Positions 1 to 12,480 are shown, counted from the stretch's first letter. The stretch: DNA of 62,000 nt from Gnetum montanum (GCA_015680685.1 MNCI01030702.1:249170-311169); one strand, 5' to 3'. Numbers and translations: made by a program. Notes: generated by a model from the letters alone, not told the origin.

Positions 1-716
1 AGATCTGGTAGGCATGAGTAGTTAGATTTGTTAAGTTCAAGTTTCTTTTTACATCAGTTTTTCTCTCAACCCTTTTCTCCCAATGTATGCCCGTAGTGTG
101 GTGATTGTAATTGTACGACATCCTTATTCGAGTGTGACGTACTTGGACATGCACATGACCAGCAATAAAGATCGAGATTACTTCATCATTGTAGCATTCA
201 CTTAGTTTAATTATTTAATTGTTATTGTTATTTACTGCTTTTCTAGTTAATATCTCTCTACCTGTAACTCTTGTTAAATTTAGAATGAGTACAACTTGAT
301 CATGAGCATTTAAGTGTGACTACTTGGTAATGCAGTAGCGTACCTAGGATCTGTGCTTGGTAATCCTAGCAATAGTCATGCACAAGGTCCAAGATGTGTA
401 CGAATGATTAAGGAACGGATGCTCATCGCACTTAGGCTAGCTTAGATTCTCTCTCACACTCTCTCTCTTAGCTTAGTTAACATTATGTGCCATCATACTC
501 AGGAGTACCGTTAGCATAGGAACACATCATACACCTCACTCTGGGCTAAACCATATGTGACAAAGCTAATACTAGTCCAGGTGGGAAGACAGCAAACTAC
601 GATCTAAGAATAACTATCTAGATACCATAACTAGTCTGTCTGTGGAGTTCGACCGGATCGCATGTGAGATGCTTGTATTCATATGGTTGAGTGTAGGGGT
701 ACCTCACCACTCATCA
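1..716 (+). repeat. 5' LTR of element A (partial: R-U5 and end of U3)
   Basis: This matches 7917-8632 over its whole length. It contains an AATAAA polyadenylation signal at 164-169. It ends in ACTCATCA at 709-716, the inverse of the TGATGAGT that opens the 3' LTR. The U3 with its TATA box lies outside the window. Confidence 0.95.
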
Positions 717-717
717 T

Positions 718-735
718 TGGCACCATTGTCGGGGA
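718..735 (+). other. Primer-binding site, tRNA-Asp type
   Basis: The sequence tggcaccattgtcgggga lies one base after the LTR end. The complement of the plant tRNA-Asp 3' end is TGGCGCCGTTGCCGGGGA. The copy differs by three transitions, two at CG and one at a CCG site, as expected from decay of methylated cytosines. tRNA-Asp priming is typical of Athila-type elements. Confidence 0.9.
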
Positions 736-858
736 TGGTGCTAATTATCTAGATTAGTTATATCATACAAGGTCGTTGTATAGGAATTAACGATATATCT
801 TTTAGAAAGAAATAATTACAAAAAAGTCACATACAAATTCACACACAATCTCACAACC

Positions 859-2754
859 ATGCCCCTCCTACAAGACTACGATAATGTCACATCTAGTGAG
901 GCACATCATTGGAGAACCAACGAATTATATGACAATGAGGATTGGAGTACGCAATCTGAAGTGGGGGTTTCTTATAAACACAAATGAAGGCAACATCATC
1001 CCAATGCACGAAAGCATAACTTACAAGATGACGATGAACCCCTACTGGCCACTACAAGCCTAATGCAAATACAAGAGGTTGTTCAAATCTCTCATAGGCA
1101 TCATAAAGAGAGCCACCTACCCAGGCTCAATTTAAACAACTTTCCTAATTTTTCAGGAGGCTATGACTTAGATCTGCAACAACATTTACAAGCCTTCTAC
1201 GATGCCTACGCATGGAACAACATTGATAATGGTTGGCAAAAACTCAAGCTCTTCCTATGACACTCGTTGGCCAAGCAAAAGTATGGTATAGATCATTAAA
1301 ACCAAATCCAATATGATGTTGGCCAACAATGGTAGAACTCTTTAACGAAAGATATGAAACCTACATAAGAGTGTCAACCTTGAGGAAACAAATCCAAGAG
1401 TGGAAACAAGCACAACATGAACCCTTAGACATGGCCTTAGAAAGATATTATACACTGTTAAACAACTATCCAGGCCATGAGTTCTCTGAGGAAAGGCTAA
1501 TGTACCATATCATTGATGGGCTTCGTGATGCAACAAGAGAAATCCTAGGGATGTATGCCCAAGGTCAACTATACAAACTACAAACCCATCAATTCCAATA
1601 GCTTATTAAGTGGGTAGCAAAAGAGGAAGGAGAAATGGCTAGATGGGAGAGTGTTGAAAAACATCAACAAGACCAAAATATCAACTTAAGAAAGGTCCAT
1701 AATCATCAAAAGGAGAAATCAACCCATCTCAAGGTGGAAGAACCATCTTTGCCAGCACAACAATTATTAGAAGAATTCAAGGCAAAGATCAATAAGATGT
1801 TGGAATGGACGTATAAAAAGTGTGGAGAATATATTGATATTATTGGAGATAGAGTTTTGACAACCCAAGAAGCAGGACAAAGTATCATTAGACAATTGGA
1901 AAGAAGGGATGAAGAAGATAAGGGCTCAACTACCAATCACATGTATGAATGCAACATTTGCCTGTACGATCACCCCAAGGGCCAATGCCCAATCTTGTTA
2001 CATTTATATGAGCATTGGGGAAGCACATTACACCCAAAGTTCTTACAGAGATACTCTATTCGATCACAGTGGAAAAAATCCTAGTTGTGGGGGAAGCCAT
2101 CCCTAAACTGGAGACACCCTTCGTATCATTTGAATCTAAATACTTATCTAGTTCAACATCCTGTTTTCCCAACTGGGTCAACATACTCTATCTCGCCGCA
2201 TTACCATTCTCCTCAATACTACCAGCCCATGTCCTCAAGACAACCACTACCTTGTGTACCTTACACTTCTCCAAAATTTCAACATTCTCATCCTTTTCCT
2301 CCTTCTACATCGCCACCAACTATTCTTGAAGTTTCTGCACCACAGCAACCACCCACGAACATTACTTGTTCTACTATTACCAACAACAGTGAGAGACCTC
2401 AGCAACATCGAAGGCATCCCTTCTTTAGGCACAACTGTAGGAAGGGACAATACAGTTCTAAGGCCACTGCATTCTCCAACTCAACACAAGTCCAACACTA
2501 TGGTGCATCCTTCTCTTCAAACCCAATGTCTCATGTCACTTCATCAGGGCCACCAATTAACACTCCAACAACCATATGGCCCAATGAATACAGCCATGGA
2601 GGATGACATCTCAATCCTTGCATGTCATCTTACGGTCTTAAGTATCATAGTGGATCAACTCTTTACCCGAGAAGCACATCTTATATATTGCCCCACTATG
2701 CTTACTATAATTAGGTGTGTGAGCCCCAATGGGGCAAGTATGACCATGTTTTAA
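859..2754 (+). pseudogene. gag: gag pseudogene of element A
   Basis: Structural polyprotein remnant. An ATG at 859 opens a readable frame through an acidic N-terminal part. The conserved capsid-type region follows: NFSGGYDLDLQQHL then FYDAYAWNNI at about 1130-1230. It continues in another frame from 1329 (MVELFNERYETYIRVSTLRK), with a shift near 1265-1328. A CCHC-like knuckle CNICLYDHPKGQC follows at about 1948-1990. A proline-, serine- and tyrosine-rich tail runs to about 2750. The order matches Athila-type gag, but stops and at least two frameshifts break it. The same segments occur in element D at 16090-17300. The tail joins directly to post-pol sequence, so no pol follows. Confidence 0.82.
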
Positions 2755-4259
2755 TATTTCCAACATGCAAGGATCCTCATCTCTCAACTATTAATCCTTG
2801 TCATGCTCAACCATTTAGTTATGAGGGATATCCCCCATTCTAATAACAAGTAGGATTAAGAAATATTTTTCATTTTCTTTAATTTTATAATTTTTTATCT
2901 TCCAGTTTTTCACTTTTTCAATTTCTTGTTTTATCTTTTAATCTTTTTGTCTTTTTATCTTTTCATATAAGTAATCTCATCTACAAATAAAACACTCATG
3001 TGGCTCATTGGTTGAGGTGTGCTCTATGTTATCAAGTCTTGAGTGATCAATTATTTGGACAATGAGCCCATTACACCCACTCATCCACTCTACAAATAAG
3101 AGGTTCTGTCCGAAGGTACTGTGATATTCTTGACATTCTTAAAACTTAAAATTAATTTTGTGTTCATTGTACCCAAAATGAAGAAGGATGGATCAAGAGG
3201 GAATGATTAGGGTGTGACATCAAGTGGACTTGCGGATTCTCTTTGGTGACATTTGTGAGAGTTATCATGCAACGTGGTTGTACTAAGATCCTTGTAGATC
3301 TAACGCAAAATGGGAATAAGAGTAATCAAAAAGCACTCAAAAATCCAATACTATTCTAGGGGGTCCCACTGGAAAGACATGCACTCATGCCTGAAGGGTG
3401 GTGGCCTCTTTGGATTCAGTAATCAAAGAAAAAAAGGAACAAAAAAAAAAGAAAAGAAAAAAAAGGAAGAGAAGGAAAGTGCCACAAAGCAAAAATCACT
3501 CCTCCCTTGAACAAAATGCCAAGTGATCGTACACCTTGTTGTTATGGTACTCTCATAGTTGCTCATCATGGGATGAAACAATGCAGTGTCACTGATCAAA
3601 GGAATGGACTTGGTCATGATCTTGGAACTATGCGTCAATGACACATTAATCATGCTTTACACATGGGGTTCATTGTGCCCTATGTCAGTTACCTCGTGTC
3701 CCAGTCTCTACAGTCCCTTCTATACCCCATCTCATCTCACTGTCCATCTAATTGTCACTGGTGTCTTGTGTAACGTAGAATTTCGACCTCACTCCAATGA
3801 TACTTACATGTGTATGTGTGTTTTGTGGAACCAATGTGGATTACATTTAACCCTTCAAGTGCCCACGGACACTTTTAAGTGTGGTTACGCAAGGGCATTA
3901 TAGGTTTTCACCTGCTTTGGGGAGGACCCACTTGCGTAATTTTTGTAATTTGTAGTCATAACCCACCTTCCACACACCATTTATTATCCTCAGCATATTT
4001 TCAACGATCTCCTTTCCCTTATTATTATCCCTCCAAATTCCAATGTTCCTATGAACCATCACATGTCCTTTTTCTCTCCCATACCACCCGAAGCCTTTAG
4101 CGATCAATTCCACCCACATACAATTATTCGTGCCTTCAAAACTAACTAAATTACCCTAGAAACCTTTGACACTTGCCCACATGTCCTTCATTTACATTGT
4201 TAATTTTAGAAAATATCTTCAAAATTTAGTATATTCCCTCGAGCCTTAACATTGATAGG
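2755..4259 (+). other. Long untranslated block of element A (post-pol, pre-ORF3)
   Basis: No coding signal is visible. The start, around TTAGTTATGAGGGATATC at 2815-2832, matches the sequence just after integrase in D (near 40580), which places the pol deletion here. The block holds T-rich tracts, an A/G-rich tract at 3420-3480, and the conserved motif TTTGGGGAGGACCCACTTGC at 3916-3935. That motif recurs in D (41843-41862), E (46559-46578) and C (minus strand, 61235-61255). Confidence 0.75.
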
Positions 4260-4351
4260 CCGCAATATCGTAGGCACGATATTGCGGCCAATGCGATATC
4301 GCGTACATGATATCATGTCCGCGATATCGCGTCACATAAAACCTATATATA
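4260..4351 (+). promoter_or_regulatory. Internal promoter-like module: palindrome array plus TATA box
   Basis: Four palindromes are packed into 72 bp. CCGCAATATCGT and ACGATATTGCGG form perfect 12-bp arms around a 4-nt spacer (4260-4287). They are followed by GCGATATCGC (4293-4302), ACATGATATCATGT (4305-4318) and CGCGATATCGCG (4320-4331). TATATATA follows at 4344-4351. The same GATATC-centred words precede the TATA box in this element's LTR (7831-7880) and in element E's LTRs. The accessory ORF begins about 470 bp downstream. Promoter function is inferred from the TATA box and the position. Confidence 0.65.
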
Positions 4352-4824
4352 CATGATCCCCCACACCACTTTCCATCATTTTCAACCATTCACAAGGGGG
4401 ATTTTTTCAAATTTCTCTCTATGAATTACGATTGCACGCCCCTAGCTTTTCAACCTATATCTCGGTCGCTGGTGCTTCGATTTTCATTCCATCTGAATCT
4501 ATTTGAACTTGGAGTGTTTAGCTTAGTCGTGGGGGAGGGGCACATGCCGAATAGTGCATAAATTTTTTGAAATTTATCATCACCCAAAGGACATTATCAA
4601 GGGTAATTAGTTATAAGATTAAGGATAAATGTGCCAAAAATAATTTCATCCCCTTAGTTATACTGGGAAACTAAATTTGGAAACCACCCAAGTAAAAAGG
4701 ACTCACTATTATAATATTTTGGGAAACATCACACAGAGATAAAATAAATTCATTAAGGTAAACAATAAGGTATAACTTAACTTTGGAAATAACCTTACTA
4801 ACAATTGGCCCTGTGTGATTGCAG
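4352..4824 (+). other. Predicted leader and intron upstream of ORF3 (element A)
   Basis: This is the untranslated stretch between the internal TATA box and the accessory ORF. It ends in TGTGTGATTGCAG directly before ATGACC, a good plant 3' splice site. All related copies have the same junction: E at 46945/46946, C at 60636/60635 on the minus strand, D with CAG decayed to CAA at 42646/42647. The donor is not clear in this copy; it is clear in C. Confidence 0.5.
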
Positions 4825-7610
4825 ATGACCCTGAAATGCAGACAATAGGAAGGTCCTACTCAAGGTGGAAGCAAATGACCTAGGAGAGGTGAAGGACAAG
4901 TTCCTACTAGATAGCATGCAGAGCAAGAGGAACAATCATTTAGCATTCACCAATAAGACCCTACTACTATACAATCAAGGTAAGCAGAAGGAGGAGCTGC
5001 GACAGTGCCTGAAATTATGTTGCATCTCACGTTGCCCCAGGATTGTGTTCAGGCTATCCATGAAAGGTCCACATTCACTGTGGTGATTGTGGAATTAACT
5101 GTTGAATCTTTCACAGATTTTTCTCTAGAGGTCATTAGGGATCACCTCAAAGGATCCCCATTACGGCCTGTCCTCTCTAAAAGTGCCTGGTACTTAGGGG
5201 AAACGTACCAATTTTGGCACAACAGAGAACAAGACAACACGGTCAACATTTATGGTGTGATAGTCAATTTCTTTGTTTAGGCCATTTCAAAGGCATTAAA
5301 CCTTCCAAATACATGGCCAAAGGTTGCTCAGTTATCCACCCATTTAGACACCAATGCACGATGAGTTTGGTTGGAAAGGGCATATGGCAAGGATAAGACG
5401 TTTGGAGAGCTGAAAATGGAAGAAAGGATCTATTTTAAAATTGGAACTTATCACCTCTTCCCCACGAAGATCTTAAAAAGAATCTCAACATATGCGGCAA
5501 GGGGTGTGCAGTGTTGATGGGAAAGGTTAATGCTAACCTGCCTCTTCTATATTTTACAAAGATCCTGAGGCGATTTGAAGAACGAAAGATAGGGAAGCTT
5601 GCATTACCCTTCCCTTGTCTTATCAAGAAGCTATGCCGACATGCTAGTATCATAGGATACACCAATGATGTACTCCGAAAAGCTCAAAATGCTTCATATG
5701 CTAAATTGTTAAAGCCACCAACCACAAGGAAAATCATTGATGAGATGCTGGGACCAGAACAAGAAAAAGAACAAACGGCTAGGCCAACTGCAACTCAACT
5801 TGTAAGACCCATCCAACTTCTAAGTATGGGACCTAGCCAACAATAGGAAGCAGGGCCTAGCATGGGCTAGGATTAACCATCACTATCGCAAGATTATAAA
5901 TCGTCAATGAGCCATCTCAAGGCCATCACTAAGACGGTCAGTTGGGGAAGCCGTGATGATGCAAATCTCTTCTGTGATATCGACAATGTCATACAACCCA
6001 CAGTTTCTTTGGATCATGCAAGGGGTGAAGTGTCTATCCATACAGGAGGAGGGGAAAGCACTTGGTCACAAAAGATCTCGAGGAATGCTGCATCTTTCCA
6101 AGTGCAATTAGAAACTGGTGAAGGGGCCACAGTGGTGGTCATGCAACACCAGGATGTAGTGGGAGCCATAGAAGAGGTTACAGACCACATTAAAGAATCA
6201 TTCAATGTACTTGTTGTGCCACCAACAAATCTCACAGGAGCACAAGATGCTCAAACTTTGGCCAGAACCTCAATGACTCCTACAGAACATGAGGATGTAC
6301 TTGATCGATTGCTACAAATAGGACAAGTAATGACGTCCCTACTTGACATCCCTCAATATGTTACAGAAATTCAATCAGACCTCATTTCCACCAAAGGAAA
6401 GTTGGTCTTGACAGAGATGAGGGTCGAGCACGGTGAAGTAAAGGTGAAAAAATTGTAAGAAAGGCTCATGGCCCTACAAGCAGCACAGTGGGATCCTTCA
6501 CAATTGGTTCCCATGGACCACCTGGATGCTTTCAAAACTAAGCAACTGGACAAACTACTGATGGAGAACAAGAAGGTGGCAGAAGAAAAAGAGAAGGTTG
6601 TTTATGATCCCTCTGTAGCACAAGCGTAGACTTATGCTCATACCAAGGCACTCAAGGCCTTACAAGAGAAAAACAAGTAGCTTGTTGCTAACAACCTTCA
6701 ATTGACCTCTGTGGAAAAGCAAAAGAATGTTCTTGAAGAACATTTTCAATAGTTACGAAAGCAACTCATCTGGTTCAACTAGGACATGAACCTCTTAGGC
6801 AGGGAGAATCGAACCCTCTCAATGGAGGAGGTACGCACCATCTACTAGAAGACGGCTATTGAAATAAGTATGCGGCAGAATGAGGCTAAAAGACATGAAA
6901 AGCTAAAGGAGCACTTTCAAGACTAGGTGGGGATGTACAAATATATCATTGAGAAGGAGATCCATATGGCCAAGGTCCATATCAACGCTATCAGTGCTCA
7001 AAACACTGACTGGTGGGCCATATTGGACACATATACATTTGCCCACCAAGTGGAAGTTAAGAACTGGGACCTGTAGATCCAAGACCTTATAAAATACATG
7101 GAGTTGGCAAACTTGTAGTATGCCAACCTTACCATGTTAATAGTAGGGTGCCCAAGAACAGAGCACGAGCAACAGGTAGCCACCACCTACATCAAATATG
7201 AAACAAAATTTGCAGAACGCAAGAAGATGTTGCAAAAACTAGAGATTGCAAATTTTGAACTTGAGGTGGTTAAAGCAAGCTACCAAGGATAAAAAAGTGT
7301 CACCATAGACTTGGCTTGATGGCTTGTAGATTTCCAAGAATAAAGAGATAAATCCAGAGCCTATGAGGAGGAACGATGGGTGTTTGTGGCTTGGTATGTC
7401 AAGGCAAACAAAATGTTTCTGCAACTACCCTACCCATGGGAGGTGCCAACTCCATCAAACATCAGAACATTAGCATGGACAGCACAAGATCCCTAAACCG
7501 AAGAGGAGAAACTCCAGGCCATACTTCAATGTCATCAAGTCCCAAGACCTGGACCACAAGACAAGGGAAAAGAACTGATGGAGGAGCCACCACCACCAAG
7601 AACTACATGA
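4825..7610 (+). pseudogene. Accessory ORF3 pseudogene (helical domain, coiled coil, Pro-rich tail)
   Basis: Element-encoded protein of unknown function in the env position, after pol (here deleted) and before the 3' LTR. Homologous segments in D (42647-45451), C (minus, 57783-60635) and G (52876-53006) establish the frame. Visible segments in order: WYLGETYQFW near 5190; YFTKILRRFEERKIGKLALP then FPCLIKKLCRH at about 5550-5650, which resembles the plant transposon-protein family PF20167 as I remember it; a Gln/Glu/Lys-rich coiled-coil stretch at about 6300-7330; and a tail ending in MEEPPPPRTT and TGA at 7608-7610. There are many stops, mostly TAG, and several frameshifts. No signal peptide or transmembrane segment suggesting a true envelope protein was seen. 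Confidence 0.7.
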
Positions 7611-7806
7611 GTTCCATTAATTTTGTAGCTAGAGGATTTTCTTTCGCATTCTTTGTGTTTTGTTGTGTCTCAATTTTGTTCTGCTTCCACACTACGGCAT
7701 GAACCCATTCTCACAAGTTAATAATCCCATACCTATCCACTGTGTAATCAATGGAGCTTGTTCTCACTGTAACTCGAGGACAAGTTTTCATTCAGCCGTG
7801 GGGGTA
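7611..7806 (+). other. 3' untranslated segment and polypurine tract of element A
   Basis: Non-coding run after ORF3 ending in TTCAGCCGTGGGGGTA (7791-7806) immediately before the LTR. The phrase ACTCGAGGACNAGTTTTCATTC just upstream is shared with E (47292-47312) and C, so this is the conserved end of the internal region. Confidence 0.85.
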
Positions 7807-8632
7807 TGATGAGTTATCATTTTGTTGGTCGTGATATCCCAACCATCATATTGCATACGTGATATTGCATACGCGATATTACAGCATGTATCCTCATCTA
7901 TAAATAAGAGGTAGACAAATCTGGTAGGCATGAGAAGTTAGATTTGTTAAGTTCAAGTTTCTTTTTACATCAGTTTTTCTCTCAACCCTTTTCTCCCAGT
8001 GTATGCTCACAGTGTGGTGATTGTAATTGTATGGCATCCTTATTCAAGTGTAATGTACTTGGACACGCACATGACCGGCAATAAAGATCAAGATTACTTC
8101 ATCATTGCAGCATTCACTTAGTTTAATTATTTAATTGTTATTGTTATTTACTTCTTTTCTAGTTAATATCTCTCTACCCGTAACTTTTGTTAAACACAGA
8201 ATGAGTACGACTTGATCACGAGCATTTAAGTGTGACTACTTGGTAACCCAGTAGCATACCTAGGATCTGCGCTTGGTAATCCCAGTAGTAGTCATGCACG
8301 AGGTCCAAGATGTGTACGGATGATTAAGTAACGGATGCTCATTGCACTTAGGCTAGCTTAGATTCTCTCTCACTCTCTCTCTCTTAGCTTAGTTAATATT
8401 ATGTGCCATCATACTCAGGAGTAGCGTTAGCATAGGAATAGATCATACACCTCACTCTGGGCTAAACCATACATGACAAAGCTAATACTAGTCTAGGTGG
8501 GAAGATAGTGAATTGAGATCTAAGAATAACTGTCTAGATACCACAACTAGTACGTTTGCGGAGTTCGACCAGATCATGTGTGAAACGCTTATATTCGTAT
8601 GGTTGAGGGTAGGGGTACCTCGCCACTCATCA
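7807..8632 (+). repeat. 3' LTR of element A (826 bp)
   Basis: Begins TGATGAGT and ends ACTCATCA. U3 contains a direct repeat of GCATACGTGATATT and GCATACGCGATATT (7853-7880), related to the palindromes at 4260-4331. TATAAATA is at 7899-7906 and AATAAA at 8080-8085. The part from 7917 pairs base for base with 1-716. Confidence 0.95.
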
Positions 8633-9640
8633 TCATGTCTTATAATGTATCACTAACCAATGACATAAGGACTACATGTTCTCAAAGTTTAATTAATTAA
8701 TTTTTTTATCTAAGCATACATCATGCTATGCTTTCTCTTCCTTATATGAATGTTCATGTAGTTGTGTTCTTGTTTACTTGGTCTCATGATGATAGTCTCA
8801 TGGATTATGCAATGTGGTATCATTCTATGAAAAGCAATACTGATCATATTAATCATGAATTTTGTATGGAAGACACTCTACTCATGGGTAATGTCTCTCA
8901 TGCTCCACTTCCTTTATCCTTGTTATCACTCATTCATCTCACTTTCATTTTGCAATCATAAATTCCTTAGGGTTATATTGATATGACATGAATATTTTCA
9001 CTTGACTAATCTGTGTTTTCTTTTATTTTTAGTCCTAGTAAACATTTGATCATAACAATAGCTATAAACATCTCATGTGATGGTTTTTCAAGGGCAACAA
9101 GGAGGATCCACTTGGATACTAGCCTAGATCCTAAAATAACTAAACACTTTCATGCTTCTCGTGGCATTTACCAAACTACTTCCCATGTTTACTGAAATTG
9201 TTATGGATCTTTGTATCCTAAAAAATTGATAAATGTTAATGATTTTATAGTAATTTCTCCCTATTTTTATAATTTTTTCTTCTAAGTATTTTGATTTCAT
9301 GATTCTCCAATGCTAAGCCACGTGTGGGATACACATCCTAGTAAAGATGAACCCTAGGAGGTTAAGACATGATGAAGAATTTCAAAAACATCATTGCAAA
9401 TGTATCAATGCAAGACAATATGTTGATGCATCTAAGATGTTGCATTTGTATCATCACAGATGCATTGATGTATCATTAAAAATTATCTATATATATGTGC
9501 TTCTTCTCACTAGTTTTCTCATTTATTTGCCATTCCAAATAAGGGGATTTTTTTCCTTTAATCTTAGCAGAGTCTACCGAGAGTCATATCTTATACATCA
9601 AACCTTTTTTTAATCTTATTTTTTCTCTATTACACACTCA
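8633..9640. other. Unassigned flank with weak exon-like sequence
   Basis: Two open stretches on the + strand, 8728-8961 and about 9030-9195, are separated by sequence ending in a T-rich run and TTTTTAG, like a plant 3' splice site. No motif is recognised and no donor is convincing. From 9370 to 9500 there is a cluster of TGCATC/GATGCA words followed by TATATATA, resembling the promoter part of the LTRs here. This may be host sequence or another decayed element. Confidence 0.25.
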
Positions 9641-12480
9641 AAGTTGGGGTGTCTAGGCACTAAGAATTTAAAAATTTATTGTAGCTCCCAAAATTTAAAT
9701 ATAAGATAATTTTTTTAAAAATAAAAATTAATGAAAATTCAATGTTTTTCACAAAAATTAATCTTAACTAAGGATTTAAGAAGGCATAAAATGTCAAAAA
9801 CATAATTACCAAGAACTAATACATGTATTTCAAGTAACTAAAAATGGCACCTAAGCAAAGATGGGGAGAAGATGACATAGCACAAGGATATAAGAGAGGT
9901 AGATAAGGGTAAGAATAAGAACAACAACTAGTCCAATATAATATTAAATAACCAATGTCCTAGGAATCCAAAGTCCAATTCATGAATGCAATTCCATCAT
10001 AAACCTTAGTGTAAGGAGTAGTAGCATCTAACTAGAGGAAGATCATTCTCTTCAATTTCTTCCTAAAGACCTTAATAGAAGAATAAGTGGTTAAAAACAT
10101 TCTAGTGAAGCTAAATTGTACATCCTTCCTTAACCTAGACACACCAAAATTAAAAGAGGAGTTATAGCAATATCATGTGTGGTTTGTCTTAACTAGGAGT
10201 GGGAAATGGTATATTGATGAAACAAAATAATTACACTATGAAGATTAGGAAGATTAAGAAAGGATCAAGGCTAGTAAAAATATCAACAAGACCAAGGCTC
10301 ATCAAGAAACAAGAATAGGTTGAATGTGGCAATGGGTAAAATAGAGAATAATACAAGACTTTGACACATACCAAGAAGATCTTTTTTAAGATAATCATGC
10401 ACCCACTTATCTCAATGATCTAATCTAACAAAGTTACATCATTATCATATAGGATAATAGAGATCTAAAAAAGGTTTCTTGCAAACATCCCCCACCTCAT
10501 CTTCTCAAAGATTGAACATAGATCTTATGAATGCAATATTGGAAGAATAATATTTCCATTTCCATGCTTAATCTACAAGCTCTATAGGAGACATGTTATT
10601 GCAAGATATATAAATGAAGTAGCATCATAGACCTCATATGCTAAACTCATGAAATTAATGTCTCTTAAGAAAATACAAGATTCATCTCCAAGGATGCATA
10701 TAGATACCGAGGTAGCAACATCAACATTAATAATAGTAACCGAACTTTTAACAACATCCATTACTTTGATTGTAGTAATAGCTCCACCAACCACATTGCC
10801 ATTCACAATTAAAGGTGTAGGATCCAACACATCTTAAACTAGTACAACAAAAACTATTACATAAACGTCCATGAGAGGGTCAAGTGTGTATTTTCTCATA
10901 ATAAACCATATCAAGGGATTTACACAAGTGGTAAGTTAGAGGAATCATGGTTTATCCAAATTCTTCTCAACCTCTTCAAGTTAAATCCAATTAGCAATGA
11001 ACCCAACTACCAATAAGGTATTAGTTAGACCATCTAAAGACTAGTCAACCATCTCTAAAAATGTAACATCACTCTAAGAGATGCTTAAGAAGGATAGTGA
11101 TGCAACAGTGGTTGTCCTTCCATAGGAGGAACAATAAAAGATTACTGGCATAGTAGCTACATATTTAAGCAACTCAATAAACATTCTTATAGTACTGCCT
11201 TCAAAACTCTATGCTCATAAAGACATCATGATCTCTACAGGAAGGGGATGAAAGCAAGAATAATAAAGTAAGACTCATACTTCTAGAAAAATGAAATCTA
11301 AAGAGACTAAGAAATTTTTATATAGATTCATGAACACATGGTAAGAATTAGTTGAAACATTTAACATCCTCAAGGATGTCATTGCCATCTAGTTTGAGCT
11401 ACTAACCCATAAGGTAAATTTAGTACTTACAAAAGTACTAAGACAATACAAATGAAATTGAAGCACTTTCAGCAAAGTAATATCTAATAGAGCTTCTATC
11501 AAAATTTCAATGCTCCAACCTAGTGCATCACAACAAATGAGTTTGGGTAGTTTAAAAAGATAGAAATGGGTTGGATGTAGGCCTCTTTCTAGAAGATGTC
11601 CATGCAAAAGAAACAAACCACATTTGTTGTATCCCAAGCCTAGGCCAAATATTATGTTCTTATAACAATCAATACTAATTTTAAGATAGCAAGCTAGAAC
11701 CTACTAGAGAAAATAGAAGGTTGGAGATGGTGCATAAGTAAAGGAATTTATTAGAAACATATTGTAACACCCTTCCATCCAACCCAAGATAAAATATGAT
11801 TACTTTGAATTAAAATTCCAAAACTCCTATTTCATAACAAGAAGGAATTATAATGAAACAAATTAGTAAGTGGAGAAGGGTAAGAAAAAGGATAAAACAT
11901 CATACCATTACCAAAAGAAAATGAATTACACATGAAGCAATGTTAAAATGTAAGGAGAATGCTAGTTGAGTTAAATCCATATATAACTAACATCTAAGAA
12001 TTTTATAGTCATCTACTACAATTCATGATAATATCCAAATAGAAAGAAAATACATATCATGTTCAACATATAATATCCATCTAATAACAATGAGTAAATA
12101 TAAAATGTGTTTAATGTCTATCCATAATCTAATATGAAATGTCAACTATCAATATATAGCTAGAAAATGTAAATAAAGTATCAAAACATACAATAACATC
12201 TCATGATCCTCCTACTCCTCCTACTTTTTGTGACTTAAAAATAAAAGAGGGGATTGATATAAAATTAAGTGAGAAACTTTTAAATAATCTTCAAATCATC
12301 CAAGGATAAGTATTCATGATGAAGGGCTAGGCTAGGGTACCTCAACCCACAAGCACATGTCAACACACACATAGCATGCATCATTATGCATAGTATATAA
12401 AATATCATCACCAAAGTTAAGAAAGCATACTCTCCACCTCATCAACTATATAAATGCATAGATCATGAGGCTAGCACACA
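9641..12480. other. AT-rich sequence with no supportable gene
   Basis: Open frames are short and on both strands, with no RT, integrase, protease or gag motif and no repeat end recognised. Treated as old decayed intergenic or transposon DNA. Confidence 0.5.

Larger units (their letters stand above)
1..8632 (+). mobile_element. Element A: pol-less Athila-type LTR retrotransposon (5' end cut by window)
   Basis: The sequence at 1-716 recurs at 7917-8632 with mostly transition differences, so these are the two LTRs of one element. The window starts about 110 bp inside the 5' LTR, giving an original length near 8.7 kb. Between the LTRs lie a primer site complementary to plant tRNA-Asp, a gag region, a long untranslated block, an accessory ORF and a polypurine tract. 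No protease, RT, RNase H or integrase motif is visible: gag's tail runs straight into sequence that in element D follows integrase. The tRNA-Asp primer site and gag type fit the Athila lineage. The element is non-autonomous; whether pol was lost before or after insertion cannot be told. Confidence 0.93.

Noticed and set aside
1706-1936. Open frame on the minus strand opposite gag of element A
   Set aside because: It is the shadow of the gag sense frame; the + strand has recognised motifs and a homologue in element D.
3310-3510. Lysine/Glu-rich open frame in element A
   Set aside because: Produced by an A/G-rich tract inside the conserved untranslated block, not conserved in D, E or C.
4260-4331. 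CRISPR-like array because of repeated GCGATATCGC
   Set aside because: Units are palindromes of different lengths without uniform spacers, in a plant retrotransposon promoter.
8728-9195. Two-exon host gene
   Set aside because: There is a plausible acceptor but no convincing donor, no recognised motif and only about 130 codons. Left as unassigned sequence.
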